DNA from: G963675935 sp963719005
Lineage (GTDB): Bacteria; Planctomycetota; Planctomycetia; Pirellulales; Thermoguttaceae
Direction of reading: 5' to 3'
DNA: 64,000 nucleotides
Assembly (NCBI GenBank): GCA_963719005.1
Contig: CAVRAR010000018.1
Location: forward strand, 372,001-436,000
The notes beneath the pieces were generated by a model. That model saw only the letters and a list, made by a program, of their open reading frames with translations. It did no database searches and was not told the origin of the DNA. The position numbers and the translations under genes were made by a program. Positions 8,278 to 17,236 of the stretch are shown here, piece after piece (positions within the stretch are counted from its first letter, which is position 1; every line of letters begins with the position of its first letter).

Positions 8278-8781
8278 ATGGAACTGATTGAACCGTCACT
8301 TCAATTCATTGAAAGCTACAAGTCTGCTCTTGCTGAATTTGAGCGAGAAGGCATTTCAGGTTTTTGGAAGTTCTTTGGGCCAGTTGAGAATGAAGAGACG
8401 TATCTTCGGAACATCAAACGATATCGGCATAGGGGAGAATTGCCGGACGACCTCGTTCCCGCCACTGTCTACTGGCTTGTAGAAGGAGATGAGTTTATTG
8501 GTCATGTCAGCATTCGCCACGAACTGAATGCAGCATTGGAAGAACAAGGTGGCCACATCGGCTATGCCATTCGTCCGTCCAAGCAACGTCAAGGCTACGG
8601 GTCACGACTTCTTGAACTTGCACTCGCAAGAGCGAGAAAGATTGGCATCCAAAGGGCATTGCTGACGTGCGACAAATACAATATAGCTTCCCGAAGAATC
8701 ATCGAGAAGAATGGCAGATCGCTCTCCGATGAAATCAGCATCAATGGGAAGGCGGTGCTTCGCTACTGGATTCCACTCTGA
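8278..8781 (+). CDS. GNAT-family N-acetyltransferase
   Basis: 167 aa from ATG 8278. The acetyl-CoA binding core GYAIRPSKQRQGYGSRLLELAL (about 98-119) carries the QRQGYG loop, and the preceding strands (VYWLVEGDEFIGHVSIRHELN) fit the GNAT fold. The substrate cannot be told from sequence. No clear ribosome site precedes this ATG. It converges with a truncated hydrolase gene. Confidence 0.8.
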   Translation: MELIEPSLQFIESYKSALAEFEREGISGFWKFFGPVENEETYLRNIKRYRHRGELPDDLVPATVYWLVEGDEFIGHVSIRHELNAALEEQGGHIGYAIRPSKQRQGYGSRLLELALARARKIGIQRALLTCDKYNIASRRIIEKNGRSLSDEISINGKAVLRYWIPL

Positions 8782-8789
8782 GTAGATAG

Positions 8790-9041
8790 TCAGGTATTGC
8801 AGAGCAGAACGAGCGGCGTCGAACCGCTGTCGATGTTCATCGCCACCGCCCCACCTCGACTCGAACCGACCACAACATCGGGCTTCCCTCGGTCGAACTC
8901 CCCTTGGGCAATCCGCACAGCCTCATCGAAATCGTCATCGGGTAACGCCGGATTGAACACCGTATGGCCGTGGTCCTTGAGATAGGTCGGCTTGATGCCG
9001 CCTGGGGTCGAGTTGAGGCCGTGGAGAAAGAGGATGGTCAT
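8790..9041 (-). pseudogene. truncated YcfP/YqiA-like alpha/beta hydrolase
   Basis: 83 residues from ATG 9041. The start (LFLHGLNSTPGG), LPDDDFD and the nucleophile elbow VVGSSRGGAVAMNI (Ser in GSSRGG) match the UPF0227/YqiA hydrolase type, whose members run to about 180 residues. Here the frame stops (LVLLCNT) just after the elbow, without the Asp and His of the triad. Beyond the stop lies the acetyltransferase gene, so the rest is gone rather than frameshifted. Probably a remnant. Confidence 0.6.
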
Positions 9042-9211
9042 GGGGCGTTGTATCCCAGCTTCTTGGCCTTGGTGAAGTTTCCTTCCGTCTTCCCAAACCA
9101 CCCCAGCCAATCCTGCGTCGGCATGGACGATCCAACAGAAGCAACAAGTCCGCACAGGAAAAGCGGACTTGTTGCCTCGATGAATTTCAATAAATCCTGG
9201 TTGAAGACGGT

Positions 9212-9586
9212 CTATTTGTGTTTTGCTTCACGCTTCTTCTTCATTTCGGCAGCCTGCTTATGCCATTGCCCCACAGAAATGATTTCGTCCCGCCCAGTGA
9301 AAACACCCGTCTTGTCAAGCTTGAACAGTATAGTGAATGCACGCAAGGCATCTACCTCGCTCAATGTCACATTGTGCGAGGCTGCCCAAGCCTGAATGGC
9401 CTGAACTGCGGCCCTCTGCACGTGATTTCCCAAATCATCCTTTTCATCTAACCGCCTCACCTTCTTGATGAACCTGACTGTAGCCGCATCGCAGGCAAGC
9501 TTGGGAAGTTTCTTCGCTTTGGCGACCTTCGTAGCCTTCTTTGTGACCTTCACCGCTTTCTTCTTGGCAACTTTCTTCTTCGCCAT
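9212..9586 (-). CDS. small protein with histone-H1-like lysine tail
   Basis: 124 aa from ATG 9586, 9 nt after a GGGAG ribosome site. The first 28 residues are nearly all Lys, Ala and Val (AKKKVAKKKAVKVTKKATK), like HC1/H1-type nucleoid proteins. The remainder is a compact helical domain (VRFIKKVRRLD, AAVQAIQAWAASHNVTLSEVDALRAF). Probably a DNA-binding protein; the tail suggests non-specific DNA contact and the folded part is unidentified. Confidence 0.6.
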   Translation of the reverse strand: MAKKKVAKKKAVKVTKKATKVAKAKKLPKLACDAATVRFIKKVRRLDEKDDLGNHVQRAAVQAIQAWAASHNVTLSEVDALRAFTILFKLDKTGVFTGRDEIISVGQWHKQAAEMKKKREAKHK

Positions 9587-9922
9587 GACTTGCATCTCCC
9601 GTTGAAATTGTTGTTCGCTGCCACCGTGGCTCCCACCAGCATAGCCAGGGCGACCAAACTGACAAGGTAATCCATCGGTCTCCATCGCTGACCACCGCAA
9701 TTTCCAGCCATTTCCTCGGCTTTGACCTCTATCGGGTGGGGGAGCTTGTTTGTACCCCCCAGAATGGTAAAATGGGATTCTCTGTAACCGGGGAGGCGTC
9801 GAGGGTGGGCAACTTCCATCGAGTGCGAGGAATATCTGATCGGCACCATCGGCAACGTTGTCAAGGCGACGTAAAAAGCCACCACGTAAAGCACTGAATG
9901 AAGGTTCGACACCGAGCAGCCA
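9587..9922. other. divergent intergenic region
   Basis: About 335 bp between the minus-strand lysine-rich protein and the plus-strand membrane protein. I see no gene or repeat. Confidence 0.3.
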
Positions 9923-10477
9923 ATGAACCGCACTACGAAAATCTGTCTCGTGTTGACGGCAGTAGCCGCACTGGCCGGATCAGTGTGGATTGCCATGCGA
10001 TATTGCAGTACGTGGCCGGAAGCAGTAGGCGTTGTTGGCTCTGTTGCGAGTTTGGTGGGGCTGGGGTATACCATCATCCAGGTATGGGAAACAAAAGCTC
10101 TAATGGTCGCCACAAAGACAGCGGCTGATGATGCCGTCTCAGAGTTGCGAGCGAACCAGTATCGCTACCTATTGCTTCGTGGTGGCAGTTTGCTGGGCGA
10201 GACCCATACCCACATCCAGAGCCGAAACTGGAAGATTGCAGCGGTGCGTTTGCATGATGTAGGCGATCAGTGTTCGCAGTTGGCTCACTTATGGCAACAG
10301 CCGGATGAACAATGGCGGGTATTGGCAGAAATCGCCCGGTGGTGGGCCACCCAGTTCAACGACGGGCAAAACAATCGTGTTCTTGACTACGATGTGGACA
10401 AATGGAGTCAGTTCTATGGGCGGCTAAGAGACAAATTCGACCGAGAATTTGATCCATTTTCACAGGCTAGGAGTTAG
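9923..10477 (+). CDS. hypothetical membrane protein
   Basis: 184 aa with two N-terminal membrane helices (ICLVLTAVAALAGSVWIAM and AVGVVGSVASLVGLGYTII) followed by a helical soluble domain with QYRYLLLRGGSLLGE and many Trp residues. This topology, with a long cytosolic helical part, is common in small proteins near defence systems, but no family is recognised. The next gene begins 2 bp after the stop, so the two form an operon that probably continues into hsdR. Confidence 0.6.
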   Translation: MNRTTKICLVLTAVAALAGSVWIAMRYCSTWPEAVGVVGSVASLVGLGYTIIQVWETKALMVATKTAADDAVSELRANQYRYLLLRGGSLLGETHTHIQSRNWKIAAVRLHDVGDQCSQLAHLWQQPDEQWRVLAEIARWWATQFNDGQNNRVLDYDVDKWSQFYGRLRDKFDREFDPFSQARS

Positions 10478-10479
10478 CG

Positions 10480-11190
10480 ATGCCAACCAGCAATGCAGAT
10501 CAGTACATCTTCCGCATTCTTCAATTGCTTCTTCCCAAGACGCAAGGAAATCAGGCGGCTTGGATAAATGATGGCGACACGTTGACCATTCACTTACCAA
10601 CGGTCAGAGTCTCGCTTGGAGCTAATACCGCTGAAGATAACAAGGTCGAATACTTTGCCGTTGTGGCTCTACCGAATGGCAAGGAGGTAGCCAAAGCGAC
10701 AGTCGTGCAGGGGAACTCCCTGTACAGCGGCTTCCAAATGATTTATGCAGCGGCTCAAGATGCAAGCTGGAAGACTCTGGCCCGTGACATCGAGAAACTT
10801 GTTTCTGAGCAGGATATCATTGGTACGACTACCACTGCACCCCCAGAACTTCCGGCACAGTCCACTTCTGAGCAAGCTCAGTTGTTCTTTGAAAAAATTG
10901 CCGGTGAATGGCGTCTTGACTATTCGCACGGTGAAGAAGTCGTCAACATCGATACGAACGGCAACTACTTCATGCTCACGTTGAAAGACGGAAAGGTAAT
11001 TTCCACTACCGCCCGCCCACACTTTCGTCTGGAAGTCTTGTCGTGCAACGACGCCCTCACTTCCGTCGAAATAGCTAAGGTTCTGCTGAACGGCAGGACA
11101 CGCCAGATTGAAGTCCTTGAGGTCGCTGCGGACAAGATGACGGGGTATGCGAAACACGATGGCCACAAGCTCATCTATACTCGCCGCTGA
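10480..11190 (+). CDS. hypothetical protein upstream of hsdR
   Basis: 236 aa, starting 2 bp after the membrane protein. It appears to have two domains: an N-terminal alpha/beta part (LTIHLPTVRVSLGANTAEDNK) and, after a Pro/Thr/Ser linker (TTTTAPPELPAQSTS), a C-terminal beta-rich part with GEWRLDYSHGEEVV and DGKVISTTARP that resembles a small barrel. Its end overlaps the likely start of hsdR. Function unknown. Confidence 0.6.
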   Translation: MPTSNADQYIFRILQLLLPKTQGNQAAWINDGDTLTIHLPTVRVSLGANTAEDNKVEYFAVVALPNGKEVAKATVVQGNSLYSGFQMIYAAAQDASWKTLARDIEKLVSEQDIIGTTTTAPPELPAQSTSEQAQLFFEKIAGEWRLDYSHGEEVVNIDTNGNYFMLTLKDGKVISTTARPHFRLEVLSCNDALTSVEIAKVLLNGRTRQIEVLEVAADKMTGYAKHDGHKLIYTRR

Positions 11191-13573
11191 GAAAGCCCTC
11201 CAACCCATGCCCGAAACTGAAGCCGACACCTGTCGCAAGTACGTCCTGCCCAAACTCTACGGTGCGGGCTGGACGGACGAGCAAATCAACGAACAGCACA
11301 CGTTCACCGATGGGCGGGTCATTCCAACTCCCAAGCGGATTCGACGTGGCAAGCAGAAGCGGGCTGACTATCGGCTCCGATATACTCGTGATTTTCCCAT
11401 CGCCATTGTAGAAGCGAAAGCCAGCTACAAGACGGCGGGCGAGGGACTCCAGCAAGCCAAGGACTATGCCGAAATCCTTGACTTGAAGTTCGCCTACGCC
11501 ACCAACGGCAAGGAGATCATTGAGTTCGACTTCCTCACCGGCATGGAACGGATGATCGACACCTTTCCAGCCCCTGCTCAACTATGGTCTCGATTGCGTA
11601 AGGGGCAGAAGCTCGATGACGACAAGGCAGCCGAACAACTTCTTACGCCATGTTACCATCAGCCCGAAAAGCATCTCCGCTACTATCAAGAGATTGCCGT
11701 CAATCGGGTGATGGAAGCGATCCTGACTGGGCAGCCACGGGTGTTGGTTACGATGGCGACCGGCACCGGCAAGACCCTGGTCGCCTTCCAAATCTGCTGG
11801 AAGCTCTGGAACGCCCTGTGGAACAAGACTGGCGAACATCGCCACCCCAAGATTTTGTATCTTGCCGACCGCAACATCCTGATCGATGACCCGAAGGACA
11901 AGACCTTTGCCCCCTTTGGCGATGCTCGCTGGAAAATCGCCAATGGAAAGATCAGCAAGGGGCGGGAGATTTATTTCGCCATTTATCAAGCCATTGCCGA
12001 GGATGAACGTCGCCCAGGTCTGTACCGGGAGTACCCGCCCGATTTCTTCGACCTCATCATCGTGGATGAGTGCCATAGGGGGAGTGCCAGGGATGAGAGC
12101 AGTTGGCGTGAAATCCTCGAATACTTCGAGCCTGCTTTCCAGCTTGGCATGACGGCAACTCCCAAGCGGAAGGACAACATCGACACCTACGCCTATTTCG
12201 GCAACCCGGTCTACACATACAGTCTCAAACAAGGAATTGACGACGGCTTCCTTGCTCCCTACCGTGTCCATCGCATCGTCACCAGCTACGATGCCTTGGG
12301 ATGGCGACCCAGCCAGGGAGAATTGGATCGATACGGCAGAGCAATTCCCGATGAGGAATACCAGACCAAGGATTTCGAGCGGGCAGTTGCATTGTTGGCC
12401 CGCACGAAGGCCATTGCCCGCAGCATCACCGATTTTCTGAAACGGACGGATCGCTTCGGCAAAACCATCGTGTTCTGCGTCGATCAGGAACATGCCGATG
12501 AAATGCGGCGGCAGTTGAATAACTTCAACGCCGATCTAGTTCAAGACAATCCCAATTATGTGTGCCGGGTGACGGCAGACGAAGGGGACATTGGCAAGGG
12601 TCATTTGAGCAGATTCCAAGATGTGGACACCAACGTTCCTGTCATTCTCACCACGTCGCAATTATTGACCACCGGCGTGGATGCCCCAACCTGCAAGAAC
12701 ATCGTCTTGGCTCGTGTCATCAATTCGATGATCGAGTTCAAGCAGATCATCGGGCGTGGGACTAGGCTTCGGGATGACTACAACAAGTATTTTTTCAACA
12801 TCCTCGATTTTACCCGATCAACCCGGCTATTTGCCGACCCCGACTTCGATGGCGATCCGACCATTATCACCGAAACAACCGTGAATGATGAAGGTGTTCC
12901 CACCGGGGAAGAGATCGTAGTTGAGACTGGCGAAGAAGACGAAGACGACGAAGGGACAACAACGGCTGGTTCAGGTGAAGGTGGCGGTGGGGGCGAGCGG
13001 AGGAAATACTATGTCGATGGGGGTCGAGTTGAAATCGCCGCCCAGATCGTCTACGAGCTTGACGATCAGGGTAACCAGTTGCGGGTAGTCAAGTACACCG
13101 ACTACACTGCCAACAAGGTGCGTTCTCTTTTCCCCAATGCGGCTGAGCTTCGCAAACGCTGGGCTAATTCTGATGGTCGCAGCGAAATTGTTGCGGCACT
13201 AGAGGAGCGGGGTATCGACTTCGATGAATTGGCTGAAGCCGCCAAACAGCCTGATGCCGATCCGTTCGACTTGCTTTGCCACCTTGCCTTCAATGCCCCA
13301 CTGCGGACACGGCGGGAACGGGCTGAGCGACTACGCACCGAACGCAAGGACTTCTTCGACAAATACAGCCCCGAAGCCAAAGACATTCTCAACGACCTCT
13401 TGGAAAAATATGCCGAGCATGGAACGACACAATTCTCGTTCCCCGACATTCTGAAAGTTCCACCGCTTTCCGAGCACGGCACAGTGACCGACATCGTGAG
13501 TAAGTTTGGCGGGGTTGAGCGATTGCGGGAAGCGGTGGCTGAACTACAAACCTTGCTCTATGCGGCGGCGTGA
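11159..13573 (+). CDS. hsdR: type I restriction endonuclease R subunit (HsdR)
   Basis: About 804 aa from ATG 11159, which overlaps the upstream gene by 32 bp; ATG 11207 is an alternative. The N-terminal nuclease core has AIVEAKASYK (ExK) preceded by ADYRL. The SF2 motor follows: MATGTGKT (Walker A, about 197-204), VDECHRGS (DEAD-type box), MTATPKR, and the late motif IGRGTRLR. A low-complexity acidic and glycine linker (GEEDEDDEG, GEGGGGGE) precedes the C-terminal domain, which should bind the methylase complex. It translocates and cuts DNA lacking the host methylation. Forms an operon with the RES gene and hsdM-hsdS. Confidence 0.92.
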   Translation: MATSSSILAAEKALQPMPETEADTCRKYVLPKLYGAGWTDEQINEQHTFTDGRVIPTPKRIRRGKQKRADYRLRYTRDFPIAIVEAKASYKTAGEGLQQAKDYAEILDLKFAYATNGKEIIEFDFLTGMERMIDTFPAPAQLWSRLRKGQKLDDDKAAEQLLTPCYHQPEKHLRYYQEIAVNRVMEAILTGQPRVLVTMATGTGKTLVAFQICWKLWNALWNKTGEHRHPKILYLADRNILIDDPKDKTFAPFGDARWKIANGKISKGREIYFAIYQAIAEDERRPGLYREYPPDFFDLIIVDECHRGSARDESSWREILEYFEPAFQLGMTATPKRKDNIDTYAYFGNPVYTYSLKQGIDDGFLAPYRVHRIVTSYDALGWRPSQGELDRYGRAIPDEEYQTKDFERAVALLARTKAIARSITDFLKRTDRFGKTIVFCVDQEHADEMRRQLNNFNADLVQDNPNYVCRVTADEGDIGKGHLSRFQDVDTNVPVILTTSQLLTTGVDAPTCKNIVLARVINSMIEFKQIIGRGTRLRDDYNKYFFNILDFTRSTRLFADPDFDGDPTIITETTVNDEGVPTGEEIVVETGEEDEDDEGTTTAGSGEGGGGGERRKYYVDGGRVEIAAQIVYELDDQGNQLRVVKYTDYTANKVRSLFPNAAELRKRWANSDGRSEIVAALEERGIDFDELAEAAKQPDADPFDLLCHLAFNAPLRTRRERAERLRTERKDFFDKYSPEAKDILNDLLEKYAEHGTTQFSFPDILKVPPLSEHGTVTDIVSKFGGVERLREAVAELQTLLYAAA

Positions 13574-13588
13574 GACCAGAGGCATAAC

Positions 13589-14752
13589 ATGAACCTTCAC
13601 GAGTTTCTCTCGCACCGAGACGTTCAGTTGCCTCTTCATTCCGATTGGGAAGACGACTTCCACGGGTTCCTACAGAAGCGACTTGACAGGTTCTGTGAGT
13701 TGATTACTTCGCTCGATGCCGGATCGGTTGCTGATACTCTTCGGCTGCATGAGCCCGCTATTCGCAAGTGCTGTGCGAGCATATCTCGTTCCGTACACTC
13801 TTCTTTAGATGGTCGTCTCCACGAAGCATACTCGGCATTCGATACGGGTATCCGTCAGGTTCTCAGTGAGCTAAGGCACTATACGATGACTCTGGAGCCA
13901 GAGCATCTGGGACAACTATACCGTGTTCGCATAACTCAGTGCCCAAGGCTGCGGCGAGAAGACCTCTTTCACATTCCGTTTGAAATGCGGCACAAAGTCC
14001 CTACGGATCGGTACAGCATTCCTGGGTTGCCGTGTCTGTATCTATCTGGCTCGTTGTATACGTGTTGGGAAGAAATGGGACGCCCACCGTTCCACGAACT
14101 TCAAGCTGCCGCATTCTGGGTGAAGGATGGAAAGTCGGTTAAACTGCTGAATTTCACCAAATCTCCATCACGACTTCTTTCGTGGGTAAAAGCGAATGAT
14201 GTTGCGGAACCACCGACCGGTGGACTGACAAGACAGGTTCTCGAACGGCAGATTTCTGCGAGCCTCGTGTTGTGGCCCTTGATGGCTTCCGCCTCCGTCA
14301 TGGTTAAACACGACGACTCCCCTTTTAAGCCGGAGTATTTGATACCGCAGATGCTCCTGCAATGGGTTACTAACAATAAAGATTTTGACGGCATCTGCTA
14401 CTTTTCAACACATGTCTGCGTGGATTCAACAGGGGATGCTCTTCCAGCCTGCAACCTTGTCTTCCCGCCCAAGGTAATTAGACCAAGCGGAAGGTGCGAG
14501 CACTTGTGTAGTGTGTTCAAGATGACCGAGCCTTATGGATGGGGGCTGTTGAAAGCCACGCACATCGGTGAAGTCAATCCAGATTACCGTGTTCCGAATT
14601 TCGATTTGGAATTGATGGAAGGCGTGAAGGGACCGTACTACGACACAGAATTCGCCGTGATCGAATCGAAGTTAGACAGGCTTGCTCGCCACATTGTCGC
14701 CAAGAACAAGAGCGGCGATCCCGATCTCGGTGATGTAAGAATAGCAAAGTGA
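13589..14752 (+). CDS. RES-domain protein inside the type I restriction operon
   Basis: 387 aa, 15 bp after hsdR and 7 bp before hsdM. The first 105 residues are helical. Then comes a RES-like core: LYRVRI (Arg about 112-114), FHIPFEMRHKVPTDRYSIPG, and LYLSGSLYTCWEEMG with Ser (about 155) and Glu (about 161). RES proteins of the Xre-RES toxin-antitoxin type degrade NAD+; the match here rests on the spacing of R, S and E and the SIPG-LYL pattern. No antitoxin gene is adjacent, so this is not a standard pair. It may be an auxiliary killing factor tied to the restriction system. Confidence 0.55.
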   Translation: MNLHEFLSHRDVQLPLHSDWEDDFHGFLQKRLDRFCELITSLDAGSVADTLRLHEPAIRKCCASISRSVHSSLDGRLHEAYSAFDTGIRQVLSELRHYTMTLEPEHLGQLYRVRITQCPRLRREDLFHIPFEMRHKVPTDRYSIPGLPCLYLSGSLYTCWEEMGRPPFHELQAAAFWVKDGKSVKLLNFTKSPSRLLSWVKANDVAEPPTGGLTRQVLERQISASLVLWPLMASASVMVKHDDSPFKPEYLIPQMLLQWVTNNKDFDGICYFSTHVCVDSTGDALPACNLVFPPKVIRPSGRCEHLCSVFKMTEPYGWGLLKATHIGEVNPDYRVPNFDLELMEGVKGPYYDTEFAVIESKLDRLARHIVAKNKSGDPDLGDVRIAK

Positions 14753-14759
14753 GTAGCGT

Positions 14760-16874
14760 ATGGCAAAGAAACGAGCAACGAAGACGGAAGCACCCAAGAC
14801 CACCGCCCAGCAACTTGGGAGCCTCATCAAGTCCGCACGGGACATCATGCGGAAAGACCGAGGATTGAACGGCGATCTTGACCGATTACCGATGCTAACC
14901 TGGGTCATGTTCTTGAAGTTCCTTGACGACGTGGAGCAAAACGAAGAGGTCGAATCCAAGCTCGCTGGAAAGAAATACCGACCAGCCATCGAAGCCCCCT
15001 ACCGCTGGCGAGACTGGGCGGCAAGGAAGGACGGCATCACCGGCGACGAACTCATCAAGTTTATCAACAACGACGAAGCCGTTTGTCCTGATGGTAAGAA
15101 GGGGGCGGGGTTGTTCGCCTATCTTCGATCCCTGCAAGGTCGCAACGGTGACGGACGCCGTGACGTGATCGCCAACGTCTTCCGTGGCGTCATCAACCGC
15201 ATGATTAGCGGTTATCTTCTGCGAGATGTGGTCAATCTGGTCGATAGCATCCACTTCGGTTCTGCCGAGGAAATCCACACCCTCAGCCACTTATACGAAT
15301 CGATGCTGCGGGAGATGCGGGATACGGCGGGCGATTCCGGTGAGTTTTACACGCCCCGTCCGGTCGTCCGCTTCATGGTTGAGGCGATTGATCCTCAACT
15401 TGGCGAAGTCATCCTCGACCCAGCCTGCGGCACGGCGGGATTCTTGGTCGAATCCTATAGGCACCTGGAAAAGCAGTGCAAAAAGGTCGAAGACTTCAAG
15501 TTGTTGCAGGAGAAGAGCATCTTCGGCGGTGAGGCCAAGCCACTGCCGTATATGCTCGCCCAAATGAACCTCCTTCTCCACGGGCTTCGGTCGCCAAGAG
15601 TGGCCTATGGAAACAGTCTGGCCGTCAAGTTGACCGAGATCGGTAATCGGGATCGGGTGGACATCATTCTGACCAATCCGCCTTTTGGTGGCGAAGAAGA
15701 AGCTGGCATTCGAGGCAACTTCCCCGCCGACAAGCAGACTTCGGAAACGGCATTGTTGTTCCTGCAACTCATCATGCGGAAGCTGAAACGGGCTGGCTCA
15801 GGGTCCGAGAACGGCGGTCGGGCGGCAGTGGTCGTTCCAAACGGTCTTTTGTCGGCAGGCGGGGTTACATGTCGAATTCGTCAGCAACTACTGTCCGAGT
15901 TCAATCTTTACGCCGTAGTACGGCTCCCACACAATGTCTTCGCCCCGTACACGGATGTAGCAACGAATCTCCTTTTCTTTAACCACTCCGGGCCGACCAA
16001 GAAAATCCTCTTCTGTGACGTGCCGCTTCCGCCTGAAACGACGCTCAGCAAGACAAAGCCATTCACATACGAAATGATCGCACCCTTTCTCCGATTGATC
16101 CAGAAACGCCAGACCGGCGACAGGTCTTGGTGGGTGGATGTCGGTTCACTCGGCGAGATGCTTGACCTGGATATCAAGAACCCGAACGTTACTCTTCGTC
16201 TGCTGCCTCAACCCGACGAGATTCTTGAGCAGGTACGTTCACTTGCTCGCACTACGGAAGCGTCTATCAACTCGCTGACAAAACGCCTTCGGGGACTTGC
16301 TGTTGCCTTTGCTGATTGCCGTATCGTAACAATCGGGGAAGTGACCGACGAGCAGAATGAGAGAATTGGAGACGACTACACTCCTTCAGTACGACTTGTA
16401 GGTGTTACCAGTGGCGGGGGCATTTCACCACCGAAGACAGCTATTGGGAGCAATCCAAACAAGTATAAGGTGGTCCACCTCGGCGACCTCGTTTACAACC
16501 CGATGCGTGTGAACATCGGATCGATTGGCGTTGCAACCTCCGACCAACACACAGGCATTACTAGCCCAGACTATGTGGTCTTCTCATGTCGAAGGGATGT
16601 GCTGCCCGAGTACGTATGGCATTACCTCAAGAGTGAGGCAGGGCTTCATGCGATCAAACAGAAGACCCGTGGCAGCGTGAGGTTCCGTTTGTACTACGAC
16701 CGCCTAGTGGATATTCCCATTCCATTGCCGAAGAGTCGTGACGCTCAAACCGCTTTCGTTGAAGCCTGCCATAAGCTATCGCTGATTCGGCAAGCTTTCG
16801 ATGATTCCGAGAGCGATCTTGGAGACTGCCTAACGTCTCTTCGGAACACGTTATTCAAACACACAGCCGATTAG
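14760..16874 (+). CDS. hsdM: fused type I methyltransferase and specificity subunit (HsdM-HsdS)
   Basis: 704 aa. Residues about 15-135 are the HsdM N-terminal helical domain (LGSLIKSARDIMRKD, MLTWVMFLKFLDD). The N6-adenine methyltransferase core has ILDPACGTAGFL (SAM binding, about 218) and ILTNPPFGG (catalytic NPPF, about 304). After about 500 the chain continues into one target-recognition-like domain (YTPSVRLVGVTSGGGI, LVYNPMRVNIGSIGV, YDRLVDIPIPLP). No separate hsdS exists nearby, so one polypeptide appears to do both M and S work; with a single TRD the complex would need to dimerise for a bipartite site. Confidence 0.85.
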   Translation: MAKKRATKTEAPKTTAQQLGSLIKSARDIMRKDRGLNGDLDRLPMLTWVMFLKFLDDVEQNEEVESKLAGKKYRPAIEAPYRWRDWAARKDGITGDELIKFINNDEAVCPDGKKGAGLFAYLRSLQGRNGDGRRDVIANVFRGVINRMISGYLLRDVVNLVDSIHFGSAEEIHTLSHLYESMLREMRDTAGDSGEFYTPRPVVRFMVEAIDPQLGEVILDPACGTAGFLVESYRHLEKQCKKVEDFKLLQEKSIFGGEAKPLPYMLAQMNLLLHGLRSPRVAYGNSLAVKLTEIGNRDRVDIILTNPPFGGEEEAGIRGNFPADKQTSETALLFLQLIMRKLKRAGSGSENGGRAAVVVPNGLLSAGGVTCRIRQQLLSEFNLYAVVRLPHNVFAPYTDVATNLLFFNHSGPTKKILFCDVPLPPETTLSKTKPFTYEMIAPFLRLIQKRQTGDRSWWVDVGSLGEMLDLDIKNPNVTLRLLPQPDEILEQVRSLARTTEASINSLTKRLRGLAVAFADCRIVTIGEVTDEQNERIGDDYTPSVRLVGVTSGGGISPPKTAIGSNPNKYKVVHLGDLVYNPMRVNIGSIGVATSDQHTGITSPDYVVFSCRRDVLPEYVWHYLKSEAGLHAIKQKTRGSVRFRLYYDRLVDIPIPLPKSRDAQTAFVEACHKLSLIRQAFDDSESDLGDCLTSLRNTLFKHTAD

Positions 16875-16965
16875 CTCGAATAAAGGCAGCACTCCAGAAA
16901 ACAGATTATACGAATACTGATGCCTCTGCAATTGGAAGAACGTGGAGGCAGGAAGACGGTGTGGC

Positions 16966-17220
16966 ATGTTGTCCATATCAGCGAAGCTGGAAGGCAACTG
17001 GGACATTGACGGATGTGAAGTTGAGACCGAGTGCCCAAGGTGTCGGTTTATGAATCCCGTCTGGATGCGGCAAGTCCGACTGCGGGATGTCGTTATCTGT
17101 CGAGGCTGCAAGTGCAATCTTCGGCTTGAAGACCAAATGAACACGGTTCGCAAAGCGAGGGAGAGCGTGAATCGCCAGATGCAAGAGCTACAGCGAAAAC
17201 TGGAACGTGCTTTCAGATAG
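16966..17220 (+). CDS. small zinc-ribbon protein
   Basis: 84 aa from ATG 16966 (ATG 16942 is an alternative). It has two cysteine pairs, CPRC and CRGC, separated by about 22 residues, as in zinc ribbons, followed by a basic helical tail (MNTVRKARESVNRQMQELQR) that may be coiled coil. It overlaps nothing and ends 16 bp before the next gene, so it is probably co-transcribed with the nuclease. Likely DNA, RNA or protein binding. Confidence 0.6.
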   Translation: MLSISAKLEGNWDIDGCEVETECPRCRFMNPVWMRQVRLRDVVICRGCKCNLRLEDQMNTVRKARESVNRQMQELQRKLERAFR

Positions 17221-17236
17221 GCCGTGGAGGATAATC

